29,218 nucleotides of DNA from CAYLXN01 sp964586855 (GTDB lineage: Bacteria; Patescibacteriota; Saccharimonadia; Saccharimonadales; Saccharimonadaceae): contig CAZPHO010000008.1 of assembly GCA_964586855.1 (NCBI GenBank), positions 1 through 29,218 on the forward strand, given 5' to 3'. Below are positions 22,527-29,218 of the stretch, in pieces. Below the pieces are notes generated by a model, which was given only the letters and a program-made list of their open reading frames with translations, was not told where the DNA came from and did no database searches. Made by a program: the position numbers and the translations under genes. Positions within the stretch are counted from its first letter, which is position 1. Each line of letters begins with the position of its first letter.

Positions 22527-22555
22527 ATTCTGCCATATTTAATTAAAAAACACAA
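22527..22555 (-). promoter_or_regulatory. Possible promoter of the 718-residue protein gene
   Basis: On the minus strand, TTGTGT (22550-22555), 17 nt, then TGG-CAGAAT (hexamer 22527-22532). Each box matches consensus only partly. Confidence 0.35.
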
Positions 22556-22563
22556 GCAAGTTA

Positions 22564-23325
22564 TCAATTTAATAACGTTAAAACTTCATATCCATCATCC
22601 GTCGCCAGCACTGTATGTTCAAAATGTGCTGCCAACGAACCGTCGGCCATCGCCACCGTCCAGCCATCGCTGGTGTTGCGCACTTGATGACCGCCCAGGC
22701 TAGCCATCGGCTCGATTGCTAATGTATCGCCAACATCAATTACTGGACCGCTACCACGACGACCATAATTCGGAATTTCGGGCGGCATGTGCATCTCTTG
22801 GCCAACCCCATGACCAACCAGATCCCTGATTACGCTCAAACGGGCCTTGGTCAAATGTTTTTCAATTGCGGCTGAAATGTCCCCAACGTGAGCACCTGGC
22901 CTGACCTGTTCAATCCCAGTCAGCAGCGCTCGCTCGGTGTTGACCAACAAATGCCTAACCGCTCCAGTCGGCTTAGCGCCAACCACCATCGTAAAAGCTG
23001 AGTCAACTTTCATCTGCTTGTAAGTAATCGTCAAATCAAAACCGACCACATCACCAGCTTCAAACGGTGTGTCATTGGGAATGCCATGCACCAAGGCATG
23101 ATTAACCGAAATGCAAATACTGCCTGGAAAATCCACTTCGGGCTCGAGATAAGTCGGCGTCGCACCAGCCGCCCGAATCCACTGCTCAACTTGCGCGTCC
23201 AGCTCTCGACCAGTCATACCAGGCTGAACATAATCTCGCAGTTGCTGCAAAATCTGCGCCAAAATTCGCCCCCCTTTGCGCATCGCTTCGATTTGGGCAG
23301 CCGTTTTAGTCGGCTGCAAGGACAC
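22564..23325 (-). CDS. map: Methionine aminopeptidase, type I
   Basis: This enzyme removes the N-terminal Met from new proteins and needs two divalent metal ions. The 253-residue protein is the normal length. Metal ligands are visible in order: Asp in GFDLTI and Asp in KVDSAF, His in GHGVGQEMHMPPEI, Glu in LAIEPMA, and Glu in HFEHTVL. The SICISVNHALVHGIP segment is typical of the substrate side. It starts at GTG 23325 and overlaps the end of adk by 20 nt, so translation is coupled. The adk-map pair is a remnant of the spc-operon order (secY-adk-map-infA), here placed after a yqeY-family gene instead of secY. Confidence 0.95.
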   Translation of the reverse strand: MSLQPTKTAAQIEAMRKGGRILAQILQQLRDYVQPGMTGRELDAQVEQWIRAAGATPTYLEPEVDFPGSICISVNHALVHGIPNDTPFEAGDVVGFDLTITYKQMKVDSAFTMVVGAKPTGAVRHLLVNTERALLTGIEQVRPGAHVGDISAAIEKHLTKARLSVIRDLVGHGVGQEMHMPPEIPNYGRRGSGPVIDVGDTLAIEPMASLGGHQVRNTSDGWTVAMADGSLAAHFEHTVLATDDGYEVLTLLN

Positions 23326-23854
23326 TTTGGACTTCTTTCATCACCTGTTCGTGAACCTGCTCGATCGGTGGCTGGCCGTCAATTTTAAGCAACTTAATTC
23401 CCCGCTGCTCAAAAGCCGCCATCACTGGCTTGGTCTCGCTCTCAAAAATCTCAAGTCGCTCAGTAATCGCTTCCGGCGTATCATCAGCTCGACCGCGCAA
23501 GGTCAGTCGCTGCCGAATCTCTTCTTCAGGCACATCAATCAACACCGCCATCTCAATTGGATAGTTATTTTCTCGACAAAACTCAAACAGCCAATCAGCT
23601 TGCTCAAGCTCTCTCGGATAGCCATCCATGATAATGTCAGTATTTTGGCGGTCTTCGATAAACTTTTGCACTAAAAAATTAACAATTTCTGGATTAACCA
23701 GCTTACCAGCATTAAGCGACTCACCAATATTCGGGTCGTCTTGGTATTCACGCAGCAACGAGCCAGCACTCATATGCAGCCAACCTAGTTTTTCTGCCAA
23801 CAACTCCGACTGGACACTTTTACCTGACCCCGCTAAGCCAAAAAATACAATCAT
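23306..23854 (-). CDS. adk: Adenylate kinase, short-LID type
   Basis: Adenylate kinase catalyses ATP + AMP = 2 ADP. The 182-residue protein starts MIVFFGLAGSGKSVQSELLA (P-loop GLAGSGKS, about 6-13), followed by an AMP-binding part (MSAGSLLREY, GKLVNPEIV), the motif MDGYPRE (usually DGFPR) and RLTLRGRADDTPEAITERLE. The LID domain is the short form: there are no zinc-binding Cys and none of the roughly 30 extra residues of long bacterial enzymes. A UMP/CMP-kinase-like specificity cannot be excluded from sequence. The AAGGAG site lies 6 nt before ATG 23854. map follows with overlap. Confidence 0.9.
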   Translation of the reverse strand: MIVFFGLAGSGKSVQSELLAEKLGWLHMSAGSLLREYQDDPNIGESLNAGKLVNPEIVNFLVQKFIEDRQNTDIIMDGYPRELEQADWLFEFCRENNYPIEMAVLIDVPEEEIRQRLTLRGRADDTPEAITERLEIFESETKPVMAAFEQRGIKLLKIDGQPPIEQVHEQVMKEVQSVLAAD

Positions 23855-23891
23855 TTTTTCTCCTTGTTAATTGTTAATTTGTTCGATGGTT

Positions 23892-24350
23892 TTAGGATTT
23901 TAATTTTGCTTGAATAATTTTAGCGATCGTCGCACCGTCGGCTTGATTGCCAGCTTTGGCTTTGACCGCACCGATGATTTTGCCTTGATTGGCTGGCGTT
24001 AATTCTAAATCGCCCACAGCTATAATTTCGTCAACTAATTTTGCCAGCTCATCCTCACTGATCTGCTCCGGCAAATACTGACTGATTAATTCGGCTTCGG
24101 CTAATTCTTTGTCAGCCACTTCTTGGCGGCCAGAACCAGCGTAAATCTCAGCTGCCTCACGCCGCTTTTTTAGCTCACGTGCCAACAACTGCTCGATTTC
24201 GGCATCATCCAGACCAGCTTCGCGCTTACCGAGCTTGACTTCTTGATTGAGGATTTCAGCCTTGATCAATTTCAGACTATCGGCCACAAAACGATTGCCG
24301 CTCTTAAAAGCGGCTTTATAATCGTCATCTATTCGGCCCCGAAGGGACAC
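23892..24350 (-). CDS. GatB/YqeY domain protein
   Basis: 152 residues of the YqeY family (a tRNA-amidotransferase GatB-tail-like fold, exact role uncertain). Typical features are LRGRIDDDYKAAFKSGN at the start (usually a KxAMK segment), LKLIKAEILNQEVK, LARELKKRREAAEIYAGSGR, AEAELISQYLPEQISEDEL and the C-terminal GKIIGAVKAKAGNQADGATI. The start is GTG 24350, 2 nt after the rpsU stop, a classic rpsU-yqeY operon seen in many bacteria. Because the gene directly follows rpsU, the mRNA is likely bicistronic and may run on into adk, 37 nt downstream. Confidence 0.93.
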   Translation of the reverse strand: MSLRGRIDDDYKAAFKSGNRFVADSLKLIKAEILNQEVKLGKREAGLDDAEIEQLLARELKKRREAAEIYAGSGRQEVADKELAEAELISQYLPEQISEDELAKLVDEIIAVGDLELTPANQGKIIGAVKAKAGNQADGATIAKIIQAKLKS

Positions 24351-24352
24351 TT

Positions 24353-24568
24353 TTAGCGAACCCCTAATTTCATCTTGGCCAGCTTGTCTTCCTTGCGTTG
24401 CTTGGAGATGATAGCCGCCTGACGGCGTTCGGTTTTGGACATTGGTTTGCTAAATCGCAGCGTGCCTTTCTTGGTGGACAGGACGCCACTCTGGAGCACT
24501 TTGCGATTGAAGCGTCGAATGATATTTTCGCTCGCTTCTTTGTCATCTTTTCTTGTAACTTGTACCAT
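24353..24568 (-). CDS. rpsU: 30S ribosomal protein S21
   Basis: S21 helps the 30S subunit initiate on mRNA near the anti-Shine-Dalgarno region. The 71-residue protein shows the family pattern: ENIIRRFNRKVLQSGVL, then the basic middle RFSKPMSKTERRQAA and a Lys-rich end (KQRKEDKLAKMKLGVR). Its start is 8 nt after a TAAAAT -10 box, so it appears leaderless itself, which is notable for a protein tied to Shine-Dalgarno-type initiation. It heads the unit with the yqeY-family gene. Confidence 0.93.
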   Translation of the reverse strand: MVQVTRKDDKEASENIIRRFNRKVLQSGVLSTKKGTLRFSKPMSKTERRQAAIISKQRKEDKLAKMKLGVR

Positions 24569-24576
24569 AATTTACT

Positions 24577-24605
24577 ATTTTACCAGATTGAATCGATTTT
24601 CACAA
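24577..24605 (-). promoter_or_regulatory. Promoter of rpsU
   Basis: On the minus strand, TTGTGA (24600-24605), 17 nt, then TGG-TAAAAT (hexamer 24577-24582), 8 nt before ATG 24568. Confidence 0.65.
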
Positions 24606-24613
24606 CTGCTATT

Positions 24614-25138
24614 TTACTCATAACTCCCAGTTGTCCACCAGGCTTCTGGACCCCAGTCTCGAGTCGTGCACTTAAAACCAGGCGAAGTAGTGTTAGTTGC
24701 CGGTTTAGCATCGGCATTAATCGCCTGCAACACATAAAATGGCTTAGCGGGCGAGCAGCCCGAATGTCCAGCTGAGTAGCGATCGTAACGATAGTGGTGA
24801 CTACCATCATTAACCGGATCGACAATCTCTTTATCTAAATATCCTTTAACTATGAGTTCATCTAAGAACTTCTTGCCATCTGCTTTTGGCACATGGCTGA
24901 CTTCCCGGCTGTAGCCCGTCTGGACTACCGCTCTAGGATACTCACCGTGATCAATTTTATACCGCTCCAGAGCGGTAGTAATTGTTTTCATATCCGACAG
25001 CCTTCGAGCATCTCGAGCCCGATTCTGAACACCGGTATAGGAAACCATACTGATGGCTGCTAAAATTCCAATGACGACAATTACGATTAATAGTTCGACA
25101 ATCGTAAAACCTCTGCTGAATAGCTTCTTTTGTTCCAT
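24614..25138 (-). CDS. Type IV prepilin-like protein
   Basis: 174 residues with a short basic leader MEQKKLFSRG, the prepilin peptidase site RG|FTIVE (cleavage after Gly10; Glu15 is position 5 of the mature protein) and the hydrophobic helix FTIVELLIVIVVIGILAAI. A globular C-terminal part has a few Cys (CSPAKPFYVLQAIN, FKCTTRDWGPEAW), fitting a disulfide-bonded pilin head as in major or minor pilins and type II pseudopilins. YDRYSAGHSG and VDPVNDGSHHYRY are the pseudopilin-like loop. No other pilus genes are in the window, so whether it forms a pilus, a pseudopilus or a DNA-uptake fibre cannot be told. ATG 25138 has no clear ribosome-binding site. Confidence 0.88.
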   Translation of the reverse strand: MEQKKLFSRGFTIVELLIVIVVIGILAAISMVSYTGVQNRARDARRLSDMKTITTALERYKIDHGEYPRAVVQTGYSREVSHVPKADGKKFLDELIVKGYLDKEIVDPVNDGSHHYRYDRYSAGHSGCSPAKPFYVLQAINADAKPATNTTSPGFKCTTRDWGPEAWWTTGSYE

Positions 25139-25216
25139 GACTAACTACAGTTTAGCATAAGTATTATAGTTAATCAAGCCTATTAAAGCGACTGATCTAA
25201 TATGCTTTGGCGAACA

Positions 25217-26863
25217 CTAAGCTATTTCGACCTTAACTAGCTTCATCTCTAGATTGCGCCGCCCTTGCCAAACATTTTCCATCAAGCTACCTCTGACACG
25301 GACTTTATCACCAGTTGTCATCGCTAGATCACCAGCGGCGTTAAAAACCAAGCCATCGAGAGATTTGCCGTTGACGTCAGTCAGCTGCAGTTTGGCATGT
25401 TGCCGTCGATCGCCCATTAGGCGAATGTTTTTTAGAGTCAAGTCGCGCACTTCAAACACTGGCTCTGGATTGCCCTCACCAAATGGCTCCAGCAAGTGCA
25501 GCTGGTTGAACAAGTCAAGATCCAAGGCCGTAAAATTATCCAAAATAATATCTGGCTGACGCTCAAGAAACTGCAATTGATCAGTCAAATTTAGTGATTG
25601 ATAATAATCATTAATTTTGGCCCTAAAAGCATCGTAATTTTCGGTTAATAGCTTGACTCCGCCAGCCGCCGAGTGGCCGCCACCCTGCAAGATCAGATCG
25701 CGCGCCTGCTCAATCGCCGCAAACACCGAAAACCCACCGAAGCTCCGCGCTGAGCCCTTGAGAAAATCGCCCTGATCGTCGAGAATAAAAGTCGGCTTTT
25801 GAAACTGCTCCTGGATATTTGAAGCCACGATGCCGACAATACCCTCGTGCCAATTTTGCCCCCGCAAGATCAGCACTGGATCATCGCTAGCCGTCGCCTG
25901 CTCAGTGGCTTGCTTGTAAATTTCTTGCTGAATTAAACGCCGTTTTTGGTTGAGATACTCGAGCTGATCGACAGCCTTGGCAGCCGCCGTAGCGTCGTCG
26001 GCCGTCAACACATCTAGTGCCATGTCAGCTGACTTCATCCGACCAGCAGCATTGAACCGTGGCCCAACCGTAAAGCCAATTGTCGAGCCGCTCAAGCGGT
26101 TGAGGTCAACTCCAGTCTTGGCAAACAATTGCCGAAGGCCTTTGCGTCGAGTCTTAGGCAAAACTTTTAAACCATAGTACGCATAAACTCGGTTTTCACC
26201 AACTAGTGGCATCAGATCAGAAATCGTACCAATCGCCACCAAATCCAGCAACCACTTCTCTTGTCCAGACGCCAATCCGCCTAGCTCCGTCTGTAGAGCC
26301 CGAATTAAATTAAAAGCTACGCCCACTCCAGCTAGCTCATGAAACGGATATTTACTCTCAGCCCGCCGTGGATTGATCACCGCCAGCGCTTCGGGCTGAG
26401 TCGCCGCCACATGATGATGATCAGTCACGATTACATCAATCCCCTGATGATTAGCCAGCTTGATTTCAGCGTGATTCAAACTGCCGCAATCCACCGTCAC
26501 TAACACCGCTGGCTTGTTATCACTAGTTAAATTACTAACAACCCCTGCGTTTAAGCCATAGCCATGACTAAATCGATTTGGCAAAAAATGCCGCACATTT
26601 TCGAAGCCCATCGACCGCAATCCATCGAGCAACAGCGCCGTCGAAGTCACACCATCAGCATCATAGTCTCCGTAGATCAGCACTGACTGCCGCTTATCAC
26701 GAGCCAGCTTCAACCGCCCAACTGCCAGCCGCATATCTGGCAAGTCAAACGGATCGTGCTGCTCAACCAACCGATCATAATTTGGATGCAAAAACTCATC
26801 CCGCTGACTCGGGGCAATGCCACGCAAAGTCAGCAATCGATCAATAATTTCCGCCCTATCCAT
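25217..26863 (-). CDS. recJ: Single-stranded-DNA-specific exonuclease RecJ
   Basis: RecJ is a 5'-3' single-strand exonuclease used in recombination and mismatch repair. The 548-residue protein has the DHH phosphoesterase motifs YGDYDADGVTST (about 43-54), VTVDCGS, VTDHHH (the DHH signature, about 145-150) and VGPRFNAAGRM, and the DHHA1 motif GGGHSAAGGVKL (about 390-401). A C-terminal OB-fold-like part follows (about 450-548, with LLEPFGEGNPEPVFEV and DKVRVRGSL). The length is close to the usual 560-580. The start is ATG 26863 (TTG 26866 is possible); the stop of the winged-helix gene lies 5 nt upstream, so the two form an operon. Confidence 0.94.
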   Translation of the reverse strand: MDRAEIIDRLLTLRGIAPSQRDEFLHPNYDRLVEQHDPFDLPDMRLAVGRLKLARDKRQSVLIYGDYDADGVTSTALLLDGLRSMGFENVRHFLPNRFSHGYGLNAGVVSNLTSDNKPAVLVTVDCGSLNHAEIKLANHQGIDVIVTDHHHVAATQPEALAVINPRRAESKYPFHELAGVGVAFNLIRALQTELGGLASGQEKWLLDLVAIGTISDLMPLVGENRVYAYYGLKVLPKTRRKGLRQLFAKTGVDLNRLSGSTIGFTVGPRFNAAGRMKSADMALDVLTADDATAAAKAVDQLEYLNQKRRLIQQEIYKQATEQATASDDPVLILRGQNWHEGIVGIVASNIQEQFQKPTFILDDQGDFLKGSARSFGGFSVFAAIEQARDLILQGGGHSAAGGVKLLTENYDAFRAKINDYYQSLNLTDQLQFLERQPDIILDNFTALDLDLFNQLHLLEPFGEGNPEPVFEVRDLTLKNIRLMGDRRQHAKLQLTDVNGKSLDGLVFNAAGDLAMTTGDKVRVRGSLMENVWQGRRNLEMKLVKVEIA

Positions 26864-26868
26864 CAAAC

Positions 26869-27192
26869 CTACACTCGCGGCGATTTACTGACGGGAGTGG
26901 TAGTTTTTGCCTTCTTGGCTGCCTGTGACGCCTGTTGCGTCTTGATAACGATATTTTGTAGTTCTTTAAAAATCAAAAAGTTTTTATTGGCAAAATAAAC
27001 CTTGGCGTTACCCTTTTTCTCACTCTGGAGAAAACCCGATTTCTCGAGCTTTTTGAGCTCGCGCTGGATATTACCCGGATCTTCTTTAATTAACTTGGCC
27101 AGCCCACGGACATGGGTCTTAAAGTCGGGATACTTAGCATAAACGACAACAATCTTACGGCGAACCCTAGATGTAATGAATACGTCTAACAA
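26869..27192 (-). CDS. Winged-helix transcriptional regulator
   Basis: 107 residues: a helix-turn-helix/wing region (about 15-75) with KIVVVYAKYPDFKTHVRGL, EDPGNIQRELKKLEKSGFLQSEKKGNAKVYFAN. The recognition helix is probably NIQRELKKLEKSG, and the wing KKGNAKVYFA. The style is MarR/ArsR-like but without metal-binding Cys; the target is unknown. A Lys/Ala/Thr tail follows (KTQQASQAAKKAKTTTP). TTG 27192 is chosen because an AAGGGGAGA site lies about 6 nt upstream, the same type as at ftsZ. It is co-transcribed with recJ and divergent from priA, so it may regulate itself or repair genes (inference). Confidence 0.8.
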   Translation of the reverse strand: MLDVFITSRVRRKIVVVYAKYPDFKTHVRGLAKLIKEDPGNIQRELKKLEKSGFLQSEKKGNAKVYFANKNFLIFKELQNIVIKTQQASQAAKKAKTTTPVSKSPRV

Positions 27193-27228
27193 CTTTCTCT
27201 CCCCTTATTAACTTTATTTGTACTAATC

Positions 27229-27256
27229 ATTATAGACCAATCGTAGTTTTTTACAA
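27229..27256 (-). promoter_or_regulatory. Promoter of the winged-helix/recJ operon
   Basis: On the minus strand, TTGTAA (27251-27256), 16 nt, then TATAAT (27229-27234), with a leader of about 25-30 nt containing the AAGGGGAGA site. Confidence 0.7.
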
Positions 27257-27289
27257 CACTTAGTGGTGGGTTTTTATTGGTATTTTTAG

Positions 27290-27302
27290 TAGAATTATTA
27301 TA
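27290..27302 (+). promoter_or_regulatory. -10 box of priA
   Basis: TAGAAT (27290-27295) lies 7 nt before ATG 27303, which fits a leaderless start. A second TATAAT (27299-27304) overlaps the ATG; if that were used, GTG 27318 would be the likely start. Confidence 0.5.
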
Positions 27303-29218
27303 ATGTTTTATTATCAGGTGGCGCCAAATCGGGTGGTTTTTAAAAGCAAGCCAGTTTTTACTTATCAGTTTGCAGCCAAACTTCAGCCTGGGCAAATTGT
27401 TACCATCCCTGTTGGTCGTCGAACTTTAATCGGTGTGATAATCAAAGCTGTCAAGCAGCCTGATTTTGACACCAAACCCATCGCTTCCGTGCTCGAAAAT
27501 CGACCACTACCAACTCCACTACTAAAAACTATTTTATGGCTAGCTGATTATTATGTCAGCGATTTAGCAACAGTTCTGCAAACTACTCTGCCAAGCGGCT
27601 TAGACAAAACCCGGCGCCAGACCAAAACCAAGCCGCTACCAACTTCAGCCACTGCTAAATTATCCCCAACCGCCGCTCAAGCTAAAGCCATCAAAGGCAT
27701 CGCTGACTCCCCTGTTAATAACACAATTTTGCACGGCGTAACCGGCTCTGGCAAAACCACAGTTTATCTCGAATTAGCCGCTAAAACTATTGCCGCTGGC
27801 CAGTCAGTGATTATCATCGTGCCTGAGATTGCCCTAACCACTCAATTAATCCAACAAGTGCGGGCTTATTTTGATGCGCCGCTGATCGTCCACTCCAAAA
27901 TCACCGAAGCTAAGCGTCATTTGATTTGGCAAACCGCCCTCAATGCCGACCAACCAGTAGTGGTCGTCGGCGCTCGCTCGGCACTGTTCACACCAGCACC
28001 AAATTTAGGCTTAATTGTAATCGACGAATTTCACGAACCCAGCCTTAAACAAGACCGCAATCCTCGCTACTCTGCCGTTCGGACTGCCAGCTATTTGGCT
28101 CATCAAACAGGGGCAAAATTAATACTCGGCAGTGCCACACCTGACACAACTGAGCACTTTATTTATGAACAAAAGAATTATTCAATAATTAAACTGACTT
28201 CTACCGCCCTGCTTGTTACCAAGCCTAAAATCGAAGTAGTCGACATGACTAAAAAAGCCAATTTCAAACGCCATTACTTCCTGTCGAACCAACTTCTAAC
28301 TGCCATCAAACAATCACTAACCAACCAAGAGCAAGTCCTGCTCTATCACAATCGCCGTGGCACCGCCTCAACCACCATCTGCAAGGATTGTGGTTGGATG
28401 GCCGAGTGCGACCACTGCCACATCCCAATGTCACTGCATGCTGATCACTTTCAGCTAATCTGCCATAGCTGCGGCACGACTGCCAAAGTCCCAACCACCT
28501 GTCCCGAGTGCGGCTCAACCAACGTCGACCACCGTGGTATCGGCACCAAATTAATTGAGCGCGAAATCAAAAAACTCTTCCCCAGCGCCAACATTAAACG
28601 CTTCGACGCTGACACTGCTTCCGATCAAACTGTTGATCAGATTTATGAGCAACTACAAACCGGTAAAGTCGACATCATCATCGGCACCCAAGTCATCGCC
28701 AAAGGCCTCAACCTACCAAAACTAACTACCGTTGGCGTGATTCAAGCCGATAGCGGCCTGTTTTTACCTGATTTCACCAGCGAAGAGCGGACTTTTCAGC
28801 TACTATCGCAAGTCATCGGTCGAGTCGGTCGTGACCAAAAGACCACTACCGTCGTCGTCCAGACCTACCAACCCGAACACCCGAGCATCCAGTTTGGCAT
28901 TAATCAAGATTTTACTAATTTTTATCAGTACTGCCTCCGTCAGCGTAAAATTCAACAAATGCCACCCTTTCGCTACCTACTCCGACTCAAAGTCAGCTAC
29001 AAAACCGAAGCCGCCGTCATCAAACACATCACCCAGCTCGCCACCGATATCAAACGCCACCACCCGCAAGTCAGCATTCTCGGCCCGACTCCCTGTTTCT
29101 ACGAACGAACTGGCGATAAAATCAATTGGCAAATCATCGTCAAGTCAGCCCGCCGCCCAGTTTTGCAACAAATCATTGCCAATCTTCCCGCCAACACCAG
29201 CATTCAATACGACATCGA
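27303..29218 (+). CDS. priA: Primosomal replication-restart helicase PriA, 3' end beyond window
   Basis: PriA recognises stalled or D-loop forks and reloads the replicative helicase. 638 codons are visible and the frame is open to the window edge. An N-terminal DNA-binding part (1-110, YYQVAPNRVVFKSKPVFTYQ) is followed by Walker A HGVTGSGKTT (144-153). Walker B is DEFH (241-244) where PriA usually has DEEH. Then come GSATPD and the zinc-binding insert with eight Cys in pairs (CKDC at 360-363, CDHC, CHSC, CPEC). Helicase motifs V and VI are present (IIGTQVIAKGLN, QVIGRVGR). The C-terminal part begins but is cut. The start is ATG 27303; a -10 box lies 7 nt upstream, and GTG 27318 is an alternative. 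Confidence 0.94.
   Translation, partial: MFYYQVAPNRVVFKSKPVFTYQFAAKLQPGQIVTIPVGRRTLIGVIIKAVKQPDFDTKPIASVLENRPLPTPLLKTILWLADYYVSDLATVLQTTLPSGLDKTRRQTKTKPLPTSATAKLSPTAAQAKAIKGIADSPVNNTILHGVTGSGKTTVYLELAAKTIAAGQSVIIIVPEIALTTQLIQQVRAYFDAPLIVHSKITEAKRHLIWQTALNADQPVVVVGARSALFTPAPNLGLIVIDEFHEPSLKQDRNPRYSAVRTASYLAHQTGAKLILGSATPDTTEHFIYEQKNYSIIKLTSTALLVTKPKIEVVDMTKKANFKRHYFLSNQLLTAIKQSLTNQEQVLLYHNRRGTASTTICKDCGWMAECDHCHIPMSLHADHFQLICHSCGTTAKVPTTCPECGSTNVDHRGIGTKLIEREIKKLFPSANIKRFDADTASDQTVDQIYEQLQTGKVDIIIGTQVIAKGLNLPKLTTVGVIQADSGLFLPDFTSEERTFQLLSQVIGRVGRDQKTTTVVVQTYQPEHPSIQFGINQDFTNFYQYCLRQRKIQQMPPFRYLLRLKVSYKTEAAVIKHITQLATDIKRHHPQVSILGPTPCFYERTGDKINWQIIVKSARRPVLQQIIANLPANTSIQYDI

Overview
The window looks like a chromosomal piece of a small-genome, Gram-positive-like member of the Candidate Phyla Radiation, most probably a Candidatus Saccharibacteria (TM7) relative. 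This is an inference from gene content: a short adenylate kinase, a Lys/Ala-tailed L31, an LCP-family wall enzyme, an LPxTG-type surface protein, a type IV prepilin, and large acidic proteins of no recognised family next to ftsA/ftsZ. No 16S or 23S rRNA and no tRNA gene was seen. A run of exactly 100 N (14518-14617) marks a draft assembly with a placeholder gap.

Layout. 1-555 (-): start of a membrane-anchored IPT/TIG plus RCC1-repeat surface protein, cut by the left edge. 676-3415 (+): rpmE, a frameshifted small gene, then prfA-prmC. 3412-7232 (-): HtrA-like protease, a multi-pass membrane protein, and an LCP (LytR-CpsA-Psr) protein, divergent from lepB (7318-7962, +). 7963-8288 has no credible protein gene but several strong hairpins, a candidate structured RNA. 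8289-10354 (-): parB, parA and rplU. 10419-11281 (-): small broken genes. 11282-16446 (-): galU, then a three-gene unit made of a small acidic protein, a long acidic protein with a Lys-Pro-Glu repeat broken by the assembly gap, and an LPKTG surface protein. 16581-20273 (-): ftsA, ftsZ, a thioredoxin-fold-like protein and an acidic helical protein. 20326-25138 (-): a 718-residue acidic protein, map, adk, a yqeY-family gene, rpsU and a prepilin-like gene. 25217-27192 (-): recJ and a winged-helix regulator, divergent from priA (27303 to the right edge, +).

The window combines translation (L31, RF1, PrmC, L21, S21, MetAP), division and segregation (FtsA, FtsZ, ParA, ParB), repair and replication restart (RecJ, PriA), and envelope work (signal peptidase, LCP, HtrA, GalU, LPxTG protein, prepilin, RCC1 protein).

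Two start modes are visible. Many first genes of transcription units have an extended -10 box (TGnTATAAT-like) only 6-10 nt before ATG, which leaves no room for a Shine-Dalgarno and implies leaderless mRNAs. Most internal genes and the surface-protein unit instead have AAGGA or GGGGAGA-type ribosome-binding sites. The least-explained parts are the structured 8019-8240 region, the acidic/LPxTG operon and the unknown acidic proteins around ftsAZ.
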